Source: Bacteroidaceae bacterium
GTDB lineage: Bacteria; Bacteroidota; Bacteroidia; Bacteroidales; Bacteroidaceae
Length of the DNA: 34,530 nucleotides
Reading direction: 5' to 3'
Assembly: GCA_024398515.1 (NCBI GenBank)
Contig: JAKSIZ010000027.1
Location: forward strand, 1 to 34,530
The position numbers and the translations under genes were made by a program. Shown here one piece after another: positions 9,556 through 18,427 of the stretch; position 1 is the stretch's first letter; every line of letters starts with the position of its first letter. The notes under the pieces were generated by a model that was not told the origin of the DNA, did no database searches, and worked only from the letters and a program-made list of their open reading frames with translations.

Positions 9556-12500
9556 ATGATGAAAAAACTGACAATGATTTTAGCATGTCTTTTCCTCTCA
9601 GTAGGAATGGCATTTGCTCAATCAACTGTTTCAGGTACTGTAACGTCAAAGTCTGACGGCCAGCCAGTAATTGGTGCAACCGTTAAGGTCGTTGGCATAA
9701 ACGTAGGTGCCGTAACAGATGCAAACGGACGCTTCACATTTACAGCTCCTAAGGGTGCAAAGCACGTTGAAGTGTCCTACGTAGGTATGATTACGCAGAC
9801 AATTCCTGTAGGAAGCAACTTGCGTATCGTTTTGGCAGAAGACCCTAAGGTCCTCGACGAAGTAATGGTTGTAGCTTACGGTACAACTAAGAAGTCGTCG
9901 TTCACAGGTTCTGCCGAGACAGTTGATAGTAAGGAAATGGAACTTCGTCCTATCACATCAGCAACAAAGGCAATCGAAGGCCATGTAAATGGTGTGCAGA
10001 CAACGTCTGGTTCAGGACAGCCTGGTTCTTCTCCATCAATCATCATCCGTGGTTTCGGTTCCATCAATGCTTCAAACACACCTCTGTATGTAGTTGATGG
10101 TATCCCTTACGATGGTTCAATTGCATCTATCAACCCGTCTGATATCGAAAGCATGACAGTCCTCAAGGACGCATCAGCGGGTGCTCTTTACGGTGCACGT
10201 GGTGCAAATGGTGTTGTGATGATTACTACCAAGAAGGGTAAGGAAGGTAAGCCAGAAGTAACATGGCGTTCAACAGTAGGTTGGAACTCACGCTCTTTGA
10301 AACCATACGACAATGTAGATATGAAGGAATTTGTTCAGTTGCTTTATGAAGCATACCGCAACGACAATATCTATAGAGATGGTATGGATTGGGAAAGTGG
10401 TGAGGCAGCAGCTCGCGCAGCACTCAGCGGCAAGCTTGGAGGCGAACTCTACAACCCATTCAAGAACTATACGTGGAACAATATCATCGACCCTGCAACT
10501 GGTCAGGTTCGTCCAGATGCACAAGCTGCATGGGACGAAAACTGGATGGATGAAATTCAGCGCAAGAACGCTTTCCGTCATGAACACCAATTCCAGATTG
10601 CTGGTGGTTCAGAACGTACAAAGTATATGATGTCTCTCGGCTACTTGAACGAAGATGGTACTCTGAAGACTACAAACTTCCAGCGTTACTCTGCACGTGT
10701 TAACGTTCAGTCAGAAGTTACTGATTGGTTCTCTGCAAACATGAATACATCTCTCGGTCATTCAATCCAGAACTACAGTCGTTTTACTGGTACAGCAAAT
10801 TCAAACGTATGGTACACAGCTCAGTTTGCTAACCCTCTGTTCCCAGTTTACATCAAGAACCTCGATGGAACGAATGCTCTCGATGCAAACGGTAATCCAC
10901 AGCTTGACTATGGTGAGAATGGACGTCCAGGTACTTTGTCTGACTTCAGCGTACTCGGTGGCTTGTATGATGACATAAGTGACGTTCGTTCAGACATCGC
11001 AAGTGTACGTACAGGTCTCGTATTCGGTTCTGATTCTGACCGCTTCGGTTGGGCTAAGGGCATCAAGTTGGCTCTTAACTTCGGTCTTGATTATAACAAC
11101 AGTAACGAGATGGAGTATTACAATATGTATCATGGCAACCAGGCAAATGCCGGTGGTTTGATTTACAAGTATAACGGAAGAACTCAGAGCTACACATTCA
11201 ACCAGTTGCTCACATGGAATCGTTCGTTCGGCAAGCACAACATCGACTTCCTTGTAGGTCACGAATGGTATGATTACAAGTACAACTACCTCAGTGGAGG
11301 TAAGTCTAATTTGGTTGATGGTATCTATGAACTTCGTCCTGGTACAACTCTTCAGGATGCAGACTCATACTCTGATAATTATAGAATCGACTCATGGCTG
11401 AGCCGTCTCAACTATAATTTCGCTGACAAGTATTATTTCTCAGCTTCTCTCCGTTCAGATAAGTCTTCACGTTTCCACAAGGACAACAACAAGGGTACAT
11501 TCTGGTCGTTAGGTGCTAACTGGCGTATCACTGGTGAAGAGTTTATGAAGAGCGTAAAGTGGGTTGACAACTTGAGCTTCAAGGTTAGCTATGGTGAGCA
11601 AGGTAACGATAATCTCGGTTCATACTATGCTTGGCAGAGCCTTTACAACCTTTCATACTCAAACGGTGATAATGTAGGTGGTGTCATCACATCTCTCGAA
11701 ACCAAGGATCTTACTTGGGAAAAGAATGGTAACTTCAACATCGGTATTGAAGGCGCATTGTTCGACAGACGAGTTCGCTTCAACTTTGAGTATTACTACA
11801 GAAAGACTACTGATATGCTCCTCAGCTATCCAATGGCACTTTCAACAGGTTTCTCTGGCTACAATGCCAACGTAGGCGATATGCGCAATACAGGTGTTGA
11901 AATGGAATTGACAGTAACTCCTATCAAGACAAAGGATCTTGTATGGGATTTCACTTTCATGGGCAACACTGTAAGCAACAAGGTTCTCAAACTTACTCAG
12001 GAAAGTCCTGAAATCGTAAGTTCACCTTTTATTATAAAGGAAGGTATGCCTTACAACACATTCTATTTGCCAAAGAGTGCAGGTGTTGACCCAACTAACG
12101 GTCAACAACTCTACTGGGCATACAAGAAGGATGATGACGGCAATAAGATTGATGGTTCTGAATACATCACAAAGAACACAGCTGAAGCTACAAACAGCCG
12201 CTACTATCAGGGCAGCCGTATTCCTGACTTCTATGGAAGCATTGGAACCAACCTTAGCTGGAAGGGCATCGACCTCTCTGTTTTGACTACTTATTCACTT
12301 GGCGGTAAAATTTACGATGCCTTGTATTATGGTTCAATGAACGTAATGTATATTAATGATACTTGGAACCGCAGCGCACTTCGTCGTTGGCAGCAGCCAG
12401 GCGATGTTACAGACGTTCCACGTATGTCGTTCAACTCAACTAATATCGTTACTGACCGTTATTTGATTGACGCTTCTTACTTCGCAATCAAGAACATTAC

Positions 12501-12696
12501 TCTTGGATATACATTCCCTACTTCTCTTGTTACAAGTTGGGGCTTGGGCGGATTGAAGGTGTTTGCTTCTGCTGACAACCTCGTTCAGTTCAATCACCTT
12601 GATGGTATGAACCCACAGTATAATTTCTCGGGTTCTACCAGTTATACATACGCTCCTAACAAGACTATCTCTTTAGGTATTGAAGTTAAATTCTAA
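9556..12696 (+). CDS. SusC/RagA-like TonB-linked outer membrane protein
   Basis: This is a TonB-dependent outer-membrane transporter that imports large ligands together with its SusD partner. A signal peptide (about 1-21, ending MAFAQ) is followed by a carboxypeptidase-regulatory-like domain (about 24-95), a plug domain with the family segments IIIRGFGSINASNTPLYVVDG and LKDASAGALYGARGANGV, and a long beta-barrel to the C-terminus (IEVKF, ending in Phe as outer-membrane barrels do). The preferred start is the ATG pair at 9556/9559, because the in-frame TTG at 9517 adds an odd hydrophobic stretch before a standard MKK signal peptide. The length is about 1046 aa. It lies 14 nt before the SusD gene. 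The substrate cannot be read from sequence. Confidence 0.95.
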   Translation: MMKKLTMILACLFLSVGMAFAQSTVSGTVTSKSDGQPVIGATVKVVGINVGAVTDANGRFTFTAPKGAKHVEVSYVGMITQTIPVGSNLRIVLAEDPKVLDEVMVVAYGTTKKSSFTGSAETVDSKEMELRPITSATKAIEGHVNGVQTTSGSGQPGSSPSIIIRGFGSINASNTPLYVVDGIPYDGSIASINPSDIESMTVLKDASAGALYGARGANGVVMITTKKGKEGKPEVTWRSTVGWNSRSLKPYDNVDMKEFVQLLYEAYRNDNIYRDGMDWESGEAAARAALSGKLGGELYNPFKNYTWNNIIDPATGQVRPDAQAAWDENWMDEIQRKNAFRHEHQFQIAGGSERTKYMMSLGYLNEDGTLKTTNFQRYSARVNVQSEVTDWFSANMNTSLGHSIQNYSRFTGTANSNVWYTAQFANPLFPVYIKNLDGTNALDANGNPQLDYGENGRPGTLSDFSVLGGLYDDISDVRSDIASVRTGLVFGSDSDRFGWAKGIKLALNFGLDYNNSNEMEYYNMYHGNQANAGGLIYKYNGRTQSYTFNQLLTWNRSFGKHNIDFLVGHEWYDYKYNYLSGGKSNLVDGIYELRPGTTLQDADSYSDNYRIDSWLSRLNYNFADKYYFSASLRSDKSSRFHKDNNKGTFWSLGANWRITGEEFMKSVKWVDNLSFKVSYGEQGNDNLGSYYAWQSLYNLSYSNGDNVGGVITSLETKDLTWEKNGNFNIGIEGALFDRRVRFNFEYYYRKTTDMLLSYPMALSTGFSGYNANVGDMRNTGVEMELTVTPIKTKDLVWDFTFMGNTVSNKVLKLTQESPEIVSSPFIIKEGMPYNTFYLPKSAGVDPTNGQQLYWAYKKDDDGNKIDGSEYITKNTAEATNSRYYQGSRIPDFYGSIGTNLSWKGIDLSVLTTYSLGGKIYDALYYGSMNVMYINDTWNRSALRRWQQPGDVTDVPRMSFNSTNIVTDRYLIDASYFAIKNITLGYTFPTSLVTSWGLGGLKVFASADNLVQFNHLDGMNPQYNFSGSTSYTYAPNKTISLGIEVKF

Positions 12697-12710
12697 ATAC
12701 GACAAGGATT

Positions 12711-14234
12711 ATGAAAAAAATAATGAAATATACAGCAATTGCTCTCTTTGCAATAGGTTCTCTTACTGCTTGTAGCAGCGATAAACTTGAAACGGCTCCG
12801 ACCGATGCAGTTTCAGGTTCTACATTGATGGGTAATTCCAATACAGCTATTGTTGCTTTGAATGGTATTTACCGTACTTTCTATACAATGGGTGCAAATC
12901 AGGAGACATTTGGTCCTACTTCATGGAATCTCGTTTGGGATTGTATGGCTGAAGATATGGTAATGGGTGCTGGTGGTAATGGATGGTTTGAATGGGATGT
13001 TCTCTATCGTTTCAAGAACTACTGGACATCTAGTGGAGAACGCTGCTACAACCTATGGAATGACAACTACACATGGATTTCTAATGCTAACTATATCCTC
13101 GCTGCTGACTCTACAATGACTGGCGACGATGTTGACTATGTAATTGGTCAGGCATACGCCATCCGCGCATTCTCTTACTTCAATCTTGCACAGGCTTATG
13201 CCCGTACACTTGTAGGACACGAGAATGAACCTTGTGTTCCTATCTATACTGAACCTACTGTTCCCGGAACTCAGGGTAAACCTCGCGTTTCAGTTAAGGA
13301 AGTTTATGCACAGATTGATGCTGATATCAACAAGGCAATTGACTACCTGGAGAAAACAAACAACAAGCAAGACGACAAGACTCACATCAGTTATGCTGTG
13401 GCTTTAGGTCTCAAGGCACGTATTGCTTTGGTTGAAAACAAATGGCAGGAAGCAAGTGAAGCTGCAACTGCTGCTATAGCTGCAAGCGGTTGCGAAATCC
13501 AGGATGTTGAAGACTTCTTAGGTTGCAACGATGTTTCTTGCGACAACGTGATGTGGGGTGCTTACATCAAGGCCGACCAGGCAACAGGGTATGCCAGTTT
13601 CTTTGCACACATGGACCCAGGTTATGCATACGGCAAGGATTGCTATAAGATGATTAACAGAACTCTTTATGATAGCATGAACGAAACAGACTCTCGTCGT
13701 GACTGGTGGGATGTAGATATGAACAATGATGGTACTTTAGGTTATCAGCATGTTAAGTTCCTCTTCAAAAACCCACAGGACTGGACGGGCGACTACATCT
13801 GGATGCGTGTTGAAGAAATGTATCTCATCGCAGCTGAAGCCGAATGCCGTCTTGGTCACGAAGCAGAAGCTAAAGAATATCTTTCGCTTCTCATGGATCA
13901 GCGTGACCCTAATTACGATTGCTCTGCTCTTACAGGCACAGCTCTTGGCACAACTTCAAACGAAGAGACAGGCTCACTGCTTGAAGAGATCATCAGACAG
14001 CGTCGTATCGAACTTTGGGGTGAAATCGGTCGTCTGAACGACTTGAAGCGTCTCCACCAAGGTTTCCGTCGTACTGAAGAACAGGGATGGCCAAGCCAGT
14101 ATCTGTTGTCAAGCGTACTTACAGACGATCCTGAAAGCTTTGCATGGATTTTCCTCATTCCTCAGGCAGAGTTTGACGGCAATGTGAATATGGATATCGT
14201 AAAGGACCAGAATCCTTTGGGAGATAAACAATAA
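12711..14234 (+). CDS. SusD/RagB-like surface lipoprotein
   Basis: This is the outer-membrane lipoprotein that caps the SusC channel and captures ligand at the cell surface. The signal peptide ends in lipobox LTAC with lipidated C21, followed by SSDKLET. The 507-aa body has the alanine-rich helical TPR-like segments typical of SusD (for example IGQAYAIRAFSYFNLAQAYA and ALGLKARIALVENKW) and the C-terminal RRIELWGEIGRLNDLKR motif shared by the family. It follows SusC by 14 nt and precedes the lipoprotein gene by 13 nt, so the three form one operon. The ligand is unknown. Confidence 0.95.
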   Translation: MKKIMKYTAIALFAIGSLTACSSDKLETAPTDAVSGSTLMGNSNTAIVALNGIYRTFYTMGANQETFGPTSWNLVWDCMAEDMVMGAGGNGWFEWDVLYRFKNYWTSSGERCYNLWNDNYTWISNANYILAADSTMTGDDVDYVIGQAYAIRAFSYFNLAQAYARTLVGHENEPCVPIYTEPTVPGTQGKPRVSVKEVYAQIDADINKAIDYLEKTNNKQDDKTHISYAVALGLKARIALVENKWQEASEAATAAIAASGCEIQDVEDFLGCNDVSCDNVMWGAYIKADQATGYASFFAHMDPGYAYGKDCYKMINRTLYDSMNETDSRRDWWDVDMNNDGTLGYQHVKFLFKNPQDWTGDYIWMRVEEMYLIAAEAECRLGHEAEAKEYLSLLMDQRDPNYDCSALTGTALGTTSNEETGSLLEEIIRQRRIELWGEIGRLNDLKRLHQGFRRTEEQGWPSQYLLSSVLTDDPESFAWIFLIPQAEFDGNVNMDIVKDQNPLGDKQ

Positions 14235-14247
14235 TATTAAAATCATA

Positions 14248-15129
14248 ATGGTTATGAAATTACAGAAATATATTTTGGGCGCTGTCGTAGCAATAATGAG
14301 CACAATGTTCGTTAGTTGCGATAAGGATAATATAGCAGCAACTTACAGCCCATATACAGACAATGTTTCTTTCATGAGTGAAGAGGCTGCAAGCATCCTC
14401 ACCAAGGATGCCTCTTGCGAGATTCCAGTTCGCGTAGTTCGCGCCACTAAGGGCACTGCTTGCGAAGTTAAGTACTCAATTGAAGTTAGCAAGGATGGTA
14501 TTTTTACCGACCTCAACAATGGTGTCGTTTCATTCAAGGAAGACGAAACTGCTGCTTACATCAACCTGAAGGCTGATAACCTTTATCCAGGCGAAACATA
14601 CGAAGCTATTATCACTTTCTCTAACGAGGTTATTGCTAAGGCTGATACTTTGCTCAATTCAAGTTTCGTTTCTACTTCTGTTGTTGTAGGACGTGACTTT
14701 GTATGGGAGAAGGCTGGTACTTGTACATTCGTTGACTATACATTCAGCGATGGTGCTGAGACAGATGGCGTTGAAATCGAGAACGCAGTGGGTACTAACC
14801 AGTATCGTATCGTTGCTCCTTATACGAATCTGTTTGGAACTATTGATGATGGTGGCTTTGATTGTTCAGACTTTAAGTTCACTTTCAATCCAGAGGACAA
14901 TAGCATAGAACCTATGATGACAGGTGATTATAACGTTATTCTCGATCTTGATGATGGTGGTGACGTATATCAGTTTGTTTGGCCTGCAAAATACATACCA
15001 GATCATTGCTATGTTGAGCAAGAAGGAAATGATTATTACATTTCTGCTCTCGGCATTATAAGTGATGAAGGTTATTATGGACCTTGGGGATTCGAGTTCG
15101 TTTGGGACGAAGGATGGCCAGGAAAATAA
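14248..15129 (+). CDS. Surface lipoprotein of the SusCD operon (SusE position)
   Basis: This 293-aa lipoprotein has lipobox FVSC with C24; a second ATG at 14254 gives the more usual MKLQKY start. The first half (about 35-150) reads as a Calx-beta or DUF1735-like beta-sandwich (IPVRVVRATKGTACEVKYSI and FKEDETAAYINLKADNL). The second half has the aromatic, Gly/Asp-rich segments (WEKAGTCTFVDYTF, NQYRIVAPYTNLFG) often seen in Prevotella and Bacteroides PUL lipoproteins. It occupies the SusE/F position and probably helps to bind ligand at the cell surface. I do not recognise a precise family. A strong terminator follows, so it ends the operon. Confidence 0.8.
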   Translation: MVMKLQKYILGAVVAIMSTMFVSCDKDNIAATYSPYTDNVSFMSEEAASILTKDASCEIPVRVVRATKGTACEVKYSIEVSKDGIFTDLNNGVVSFKEDETAAYINLKADNLYPGETYEAIITFSNEVIAKADTLLNSSFVSTSVVVGRDFVWEKAGTCTFVDYTFSDGAETDGVEIENAVGTNQYRIVAPYTNLFGTIDDGGFDCSDFKFTFNPEDNSIEPMMTGDYNVILDLDDGGDVYQFVWPAKYIPDHCYVEQEGNDYYISALGIISDEGYYGPWGFEFVWDEGWPGK

Positions 15130-15154
15130 GTTGAATTACTTATAAACTAAATAG

Positions 15155-15193
15155 AAAACTGGGGTTTGCATCTTGTGAACCCCAGTTTTTTTT
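15155..15193 (+). terminator. Intrinsic terminator of the first SusCD operon
   Basis: AAAACTGGGGTT (15155-15166) pairs perfectly with AACCCCAGTTTT (15178-15189) around an 11-nt loop, and a run of eight T follows (15186-15193). This is a textbook rho-independent terminator 25 nt after the lipoprotein stop. Confidence 0.92.
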
Positions 15194-15210
15194 GCTCTAC
15201 CCCACAACCT

Positions 15211-15250
15211 ACACCTTATTAATATACGCGCGTGCATGCACGTGCGTACA
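15211..15250. other. Z-DNA-prone tract with shared 15-nt lead-in
   Basis: ACACCTTATTAATAT (15211-15225) leads into a strictly alternating purine-pyrimidine tract (15222-15250, 29 nt) that contains the palindrome CGTGCATGCACG. The same 15-mer leads into a CG repeat at 34505-34530. The rest of the gap (15251-15409) is AT-rich and I see nothing else in it. Confidence 0.7.
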
Positions 15251-15409
15251 AAGTATCAGTTTTTTTACACCTCAAAGTCTCAACTTTGAACGATTAATTA
15301 CCTTTGCCGATGCAATTCTTGATATATATCTATTCTGCACTTGACATTCTTATTATTTCTATTAATTTGATATATTGTGAACTTTTTGCGGAATTTTTTC
15401 GCAAATGTT

Positions 15410-15440
15410 TTGGTAAAATAGAAAATAATACTTAACTTTG
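15410..15440 (+). promoter_or_regulatory. Promoter for the structured leader and dockerin gene
   Basis: TTG (15410-15412), a 20-nt spacer and TAACTTTG (15433-15440) fit the Bacteroidetes consensus closely. Transcription would start near 15447, about 370 nt before the first ORF at 15816. Confidence 0.75.
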
Positions 15441-15815
15441 CAAGCGACAACAGGTTGACTATATTGTTGGCTGGTGTTGCTAGACATTTTGAACAAACAA
15501 CGCACCGCCTACGTGTTAGGCAAAGCGTTTGAGAGGACGTTACTGACGTTATCTTCTACGGTTAAACTTCGCAACTTTGACTTCATTCAGAAGATGCGCA
15601 ATGGGCGTTCACAAAGGGATATGGAGTATCATTCCTCGATTATGGAATGTGCTACACAATTATCCTGCGTGGGCTTTCTATTGCTTATTCTGAATGATGG
15701 CAATGCGAAGGCCAAACCGTGGGATAAGCCGAATGTATAGAACCCACGCTCTTTCAAAACATATTTTATTAATAGCCGAATCAGGGTTTCTATAGGCATG
15801 TAAATTTTATTTGTT
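15441..15815 (+). promoter_or_regulatory. Long structured 5' leader, candidate attenuator or ncRNA
   Basis: This is a predicted untranslated leader of about 370 nt with several hairpins. CGC-acc-GCCTA-CGTGT-TAGGC-aaa-GCG spans 15501-15527. CGCA-n7-CTTC-ATTCA-GAAG-a-TGCG spans 15570-15598. A long hairpin spans 15667-15749: GCGTGGG plus TTCTAT with ATAGAACCCACGC, enclosing GCTTAT/ATAAGC and TGGC/GCCA. The segment TATAGAACCC (15736-15745) can pair instead with GGGTTTCTATA (15784-15794), ending 21 nt before the ORF start. The two pairings exclude each other, as in attenuators and riboswitches. An 88-codon frame at 15474-15740 overlaps these stems and looks like a by-product. The ligand or trigger, and whether it is a separate RNA, are unknown. 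Confidence 0.55.
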
Positions 15816-16106
15816 ATGGATGCAGAAATGACGAACCCCGGATTGATTTGGATTAATGAAATGAATCCTCAAACTCCTGATGCATGTCTAAATGATGAAG
15901 ACATGGTGAATTTTTTCTCTTTTATTAAATCAGCTGTTGATAATAATGCGGAACTTGGAACAGAGGATATTGTGAACTTGCTTAATGATGCAAACTGTAA
16001 CTTCGACTGTAAAGATAATTGGCAGGACGCAGAAAAATCCATATTTGCCAACAAGTATTATGATTTGTACAAGATTATAAAAGAGTATGTACAATGGGCG
16101 AGATAA
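15816..16106 (+). CDS. Small acidic hypothetical protein
   Basis: This 96-aa protein has no signal peptide or membrane segment. It is rich in D, E, N and aromatic residues and contains a run suggesting helices (EDMVNFFSFIKSAVDNNAELGTEDIVNLL cut into two predicted helices, then a C-terminal YYDLYKIIKEYVQWAR helix). I do not recognise a family. It begins just after the structured leader and stops 23 nt before the large dockerin protein, so the two are probably co-transcribed. Its DNA is AT-rich, like the 5' half of the next gene. It may be a real small cytosolic protein or one tied to control of the leader. Confidence 0.55.
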   Translation: MDAEMTNPGLIWINEMNPQTPDACLNDEDMVNFFSFIKSAVDNNAELGTEDIVNLLNDANCNFDCKDNWQDAEKSIFANKYYDLYKIIKEYVQWAR

Positions 16107-16129
16107 ATACAATACTATATTAAACAATT

Positions 16130-18313
16130 ATGAAAAAGTTTATTTTGATTTTTGCATTGATGCTCAACGCAGTTTGGGCAAATGCGCAGATAGCGAAGAC
16201 TGACACCAAAGCTATGTCGGTAGAAACATTTATCGTTGATGACACATATCAACCGTATCTTGTTGGTGGGGAGATTGCAAATTATGATGAATCGTTTGTT
16301 CAAAGAAAAGGTCTCATAATAAGCACTTCTCAAGACAAGATGACAATTACAAATAAAACAAAATTTGTTGCAGTGTTAAATGATTCAGTGCAATACTTTA
16401 GTGATAGGGTGATAGATTGTTCTTCTTTCGAATACTCGAAAGAGCAATTCATCGTTCCAATGAAGTGGTTATGGGGAAATACGAAGTACTATGTAAAAGC
16501 ATACGCAGTGTTGAATGATGGTAGTGTCATATATGGAAATGAGGTGTCTTTTGTTACACAAAATTATAATAGATATAATACATCTGGAGCCTATGCAAAC
16601 GTATGGCATGCGTTTGATGCGACATTATTTGATTTGAAAACAGATGAAATTATCAATCCTAATACAGATGGCTTTTACTATTCAACTAATGAAAATCCAA
16701 CATCTTGCAAATTTCAAGTAGGAACATTTTCATACTTATGCTTTAAGTTTAAGACAAAATGGAATTATATAGTATGGTATAGCAATGTATGGTGGAAACA
16801 TACTTCTAAAACAGACCCTCTTACTAGGGAAGACAAAAATTTCCCGGTAATGTCATATAAAGATGGATACCTTACAATCACCCCATATACTGCTGGAGAT
16901 GACATTTATTACAGCATTGACGGCAATTACTTTTCGCCAGAATCTTTTACTCAAAAATATGATGGACCAATAAAGATAACATCGCCATGTACTGTATGTT
17001 GCTATTCTATCAATAGTGATGGTATGCCAAGTCATACGAATGCTTACCAAATTCGCAAGACAGAGAAACCAAACACTGATATCAACGAGTATAATGATAT
17101 CATTTATGTCAGAGATACTATTGTAAGATACAACGATTCTTTCCCTCTGAACATCAGGATGAAGAACTCTACAGATATCATAAGTTTCCAGTTTGACCTT
17201 GAATTGCCAAAGGGAATGAGCATTGTTTACGATGCTGAGGCTGAAGATTATGACATCAATCTTTCAACTGAACGTACGACAACGAAGCGTCATTCGTTGA
17301 GTTATCTACCACAAGAGGACGGAACAATGAGGATTGTATGTACCTCTGGCACAAATCAAAGTTTCAGCGGATACGATGGAAACATTGTCACAATCATGGT
17401 CAATGTTGATAAAGACATCAACCCTGGCGACTATGCACTTTACTTGAACAACATAGAGATGACTACGTCGGCGTTGAAATCCATCAATGTTGAGCAGTGC
17501 AAATCTACGCTTACTGTGAAGACTTATACGCTTGGCGACGTGAACAACGACGGCAATATTACCGTTACAGATGCTGCTTGCGTTGTGGCATTCATACTTG
17601 GTTCGAGCACCGACGGACTTATCCGTGAGGCAGCAGATGTGAATCAGGACGGCAATATATCTGTCACCGATGCTGCATGTGTTGTTGATATCATCCTTCA
17701 CGGTGGCGCAAGTGCAGCAAAACCAGAGCCTATGCCAAAGGCAACCGACGACACTACAGCGAACAAACTCTTCGTTGAGGACTTCAGCGCAAAGCCTGGC
17801 GACCAGGTTGTCATCCCTGTAATGATGGACAATGATGCAGAGATAACCGCGTTCCAGTTCGATATGTACCTTCCAAATGGCATTACGATAGCTGAGGAAG
17901 ATGGCGAACCGCTTATCGACTTGAGCCAAAGCCGCACCACTTACAAGAAGCATTCGCTCAGCTATCTGCAACAGGAAAACGGTGCAATGCGCATAGTATG
18001 CAACTCGGGTACGAACAAGACCTTCTCGGGCAACTCGGGCGAAGTAGTCAACGTCACGGTAAACATACCTGAGACAATGGCAGAAGGCGAGTACGAGATA
18101 AGCATCAAGGCGCAGGAGTTGACAACATCAGCCCTTCAGTCAATCAATGTTGACGAGACGAAATGTAAGTTGACAATCGAAACGCCGACAGGCATCACGT
18201 CCGTCCGCAATGCAAGTCTATCCGACGCACCAGCCTACAACCTGCAAGGCATCCGCGTAAACAGTGGCTACAAGGGCATTGTAATCAAGGAAGGCAAGAA
18301 GTTCCTGAATTAA
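16130..18313 (+). CDS. Secreted protein with dockerin between two cohesin-like modules
   Basis: A signal peptide (1-20, ending NAQ) leads a 727-aa extracellular protein. An FN3-like segment (about 55-144, YYVKAYAVLNDGSVIYGNEVSF) is followed by a chitobiase C-terminal-like module (about 240-308, IYYSIDGNYFSP). The first cohesin-like beta-sandwich is at about 325-463. A type I dockerin pair follows, with calcium loops DVNNDG (470-475) and DVNQDG (503-508), and then a second cohesin-like module (about 545-683). The two modules are clearly duplicated: both carry HSLSYL, RIVC-SGTN, FSG and TTSAL-SINV. The tail (about 700-727, YNLQGIRV to EGKKFLN) resembles Prevotella C-terminal sorting domains. 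DNA for residues 1-310 is AT-rich, unlike the rest. No catalytic domain is evident; a scaffold or binding role is an inference. Confidence 0.8.
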   Translation: MKKFILIFALMLNAVWANAQIAKTDTKAMSVETFIVDDTYQPYLVGGEIANYDESFVQRKGLIISTSQDKMTITNKTKFVAVLNDSVQYFSDRVIDCSSFEYSKEQFIVPMKWLWGNTKYYVKAYAVLNDGSVIYGNEVSFVTQNYNRYNTSGAYANVWHAFDATLFDLKTDEIINPNTDGFYYSTNENPTSCKFQVGTFSYLCFKFKTKWNYIVWYSNVWWKHTSKTDPLTREDKNFPVMSYKDGYLTITPYTAGDDIYYSIDGNYFSPESFTQKYDGPIKITSPCTVCCYSINSDGMPSHTNAYQIRKTEKPNTDINEYNDIIYVRDTIVRYNDSFPLNIRMKNSTDIISFQFDLELPKGMSIVYDAEAEDYDINLSTERTTTKRHSLSYLPQEDGTMRIVCTSGTNQSFSGYDGNIVTIMVNVDKDINPGDYALYLNNIEMTTSALKSINVEQCKSTLTVKTYTLGDVNNDGNITVTDAACVVAFILGSSTDGLIREAADVNQDGNISVTDAACVVDIILHGGASAAKPEPMPKATDDTTANKLFVEDFSAKPGDQVVIPVMMDNDAEITAFQFDMYLPNGITIAEEDGEPLIDLSQSRTTYKKHSLSYLQQENGAMRIVCNSGTNKTFSGNSGEVVNVTVNIPETMAEGEYEISIKAQELTTSALQSINVDETKCKLTIETPTGITSVRNASLSDAPAYNLQGIRVNSGYKGIVIKEGKKFLN

Positions 18314-18317
18314 GAAT

Positions 18318-18348
18318 AAGGCGAAGCACATAGGGCTTCGCCTTTTTT
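18318..18348 (+). terminator. Intrinsic terminator after the dockerin-cohesin gene
   Basis: AAGGCGAAGC (18318-18327) pairs with GCTTCGCCTT (18335-18344) and runs into six T, 5 nt after the stop codon. Confidence 0.9.
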
Positions 18349-18427
18349 CGTGTCTTTTTTTGGTGTATTCTGGGAACATTGGAATTTTACTGAGGGGACT
18401 CGGATTTAGACAAAAACAAAAAAAACA

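Noticed and set aside
15474-15740. An 88-codon open frame in the leader before the dockerin-cohesin gene
   Set aside because: It begins and ends inside strong RNA-type stems, has no clear start context or domain, and the DNA pattern is explained better by a structured leader.
15667-15749. The long hairpin at 15667-15749 as an intrinsic terminator
   Set aside because: The sequence after the stem is CTCTTTCAAAAC, without a T run, and the gene downstream appears to be served by the same promoter.
17306-17971. A 221-codon minus-strand frame inside the dockerin-cohesin gene
   Set aside because: It lies wholly opposite a well-supported coding sequence and its Cys-rich, repetitive translation mirrors the repeats of that gene.
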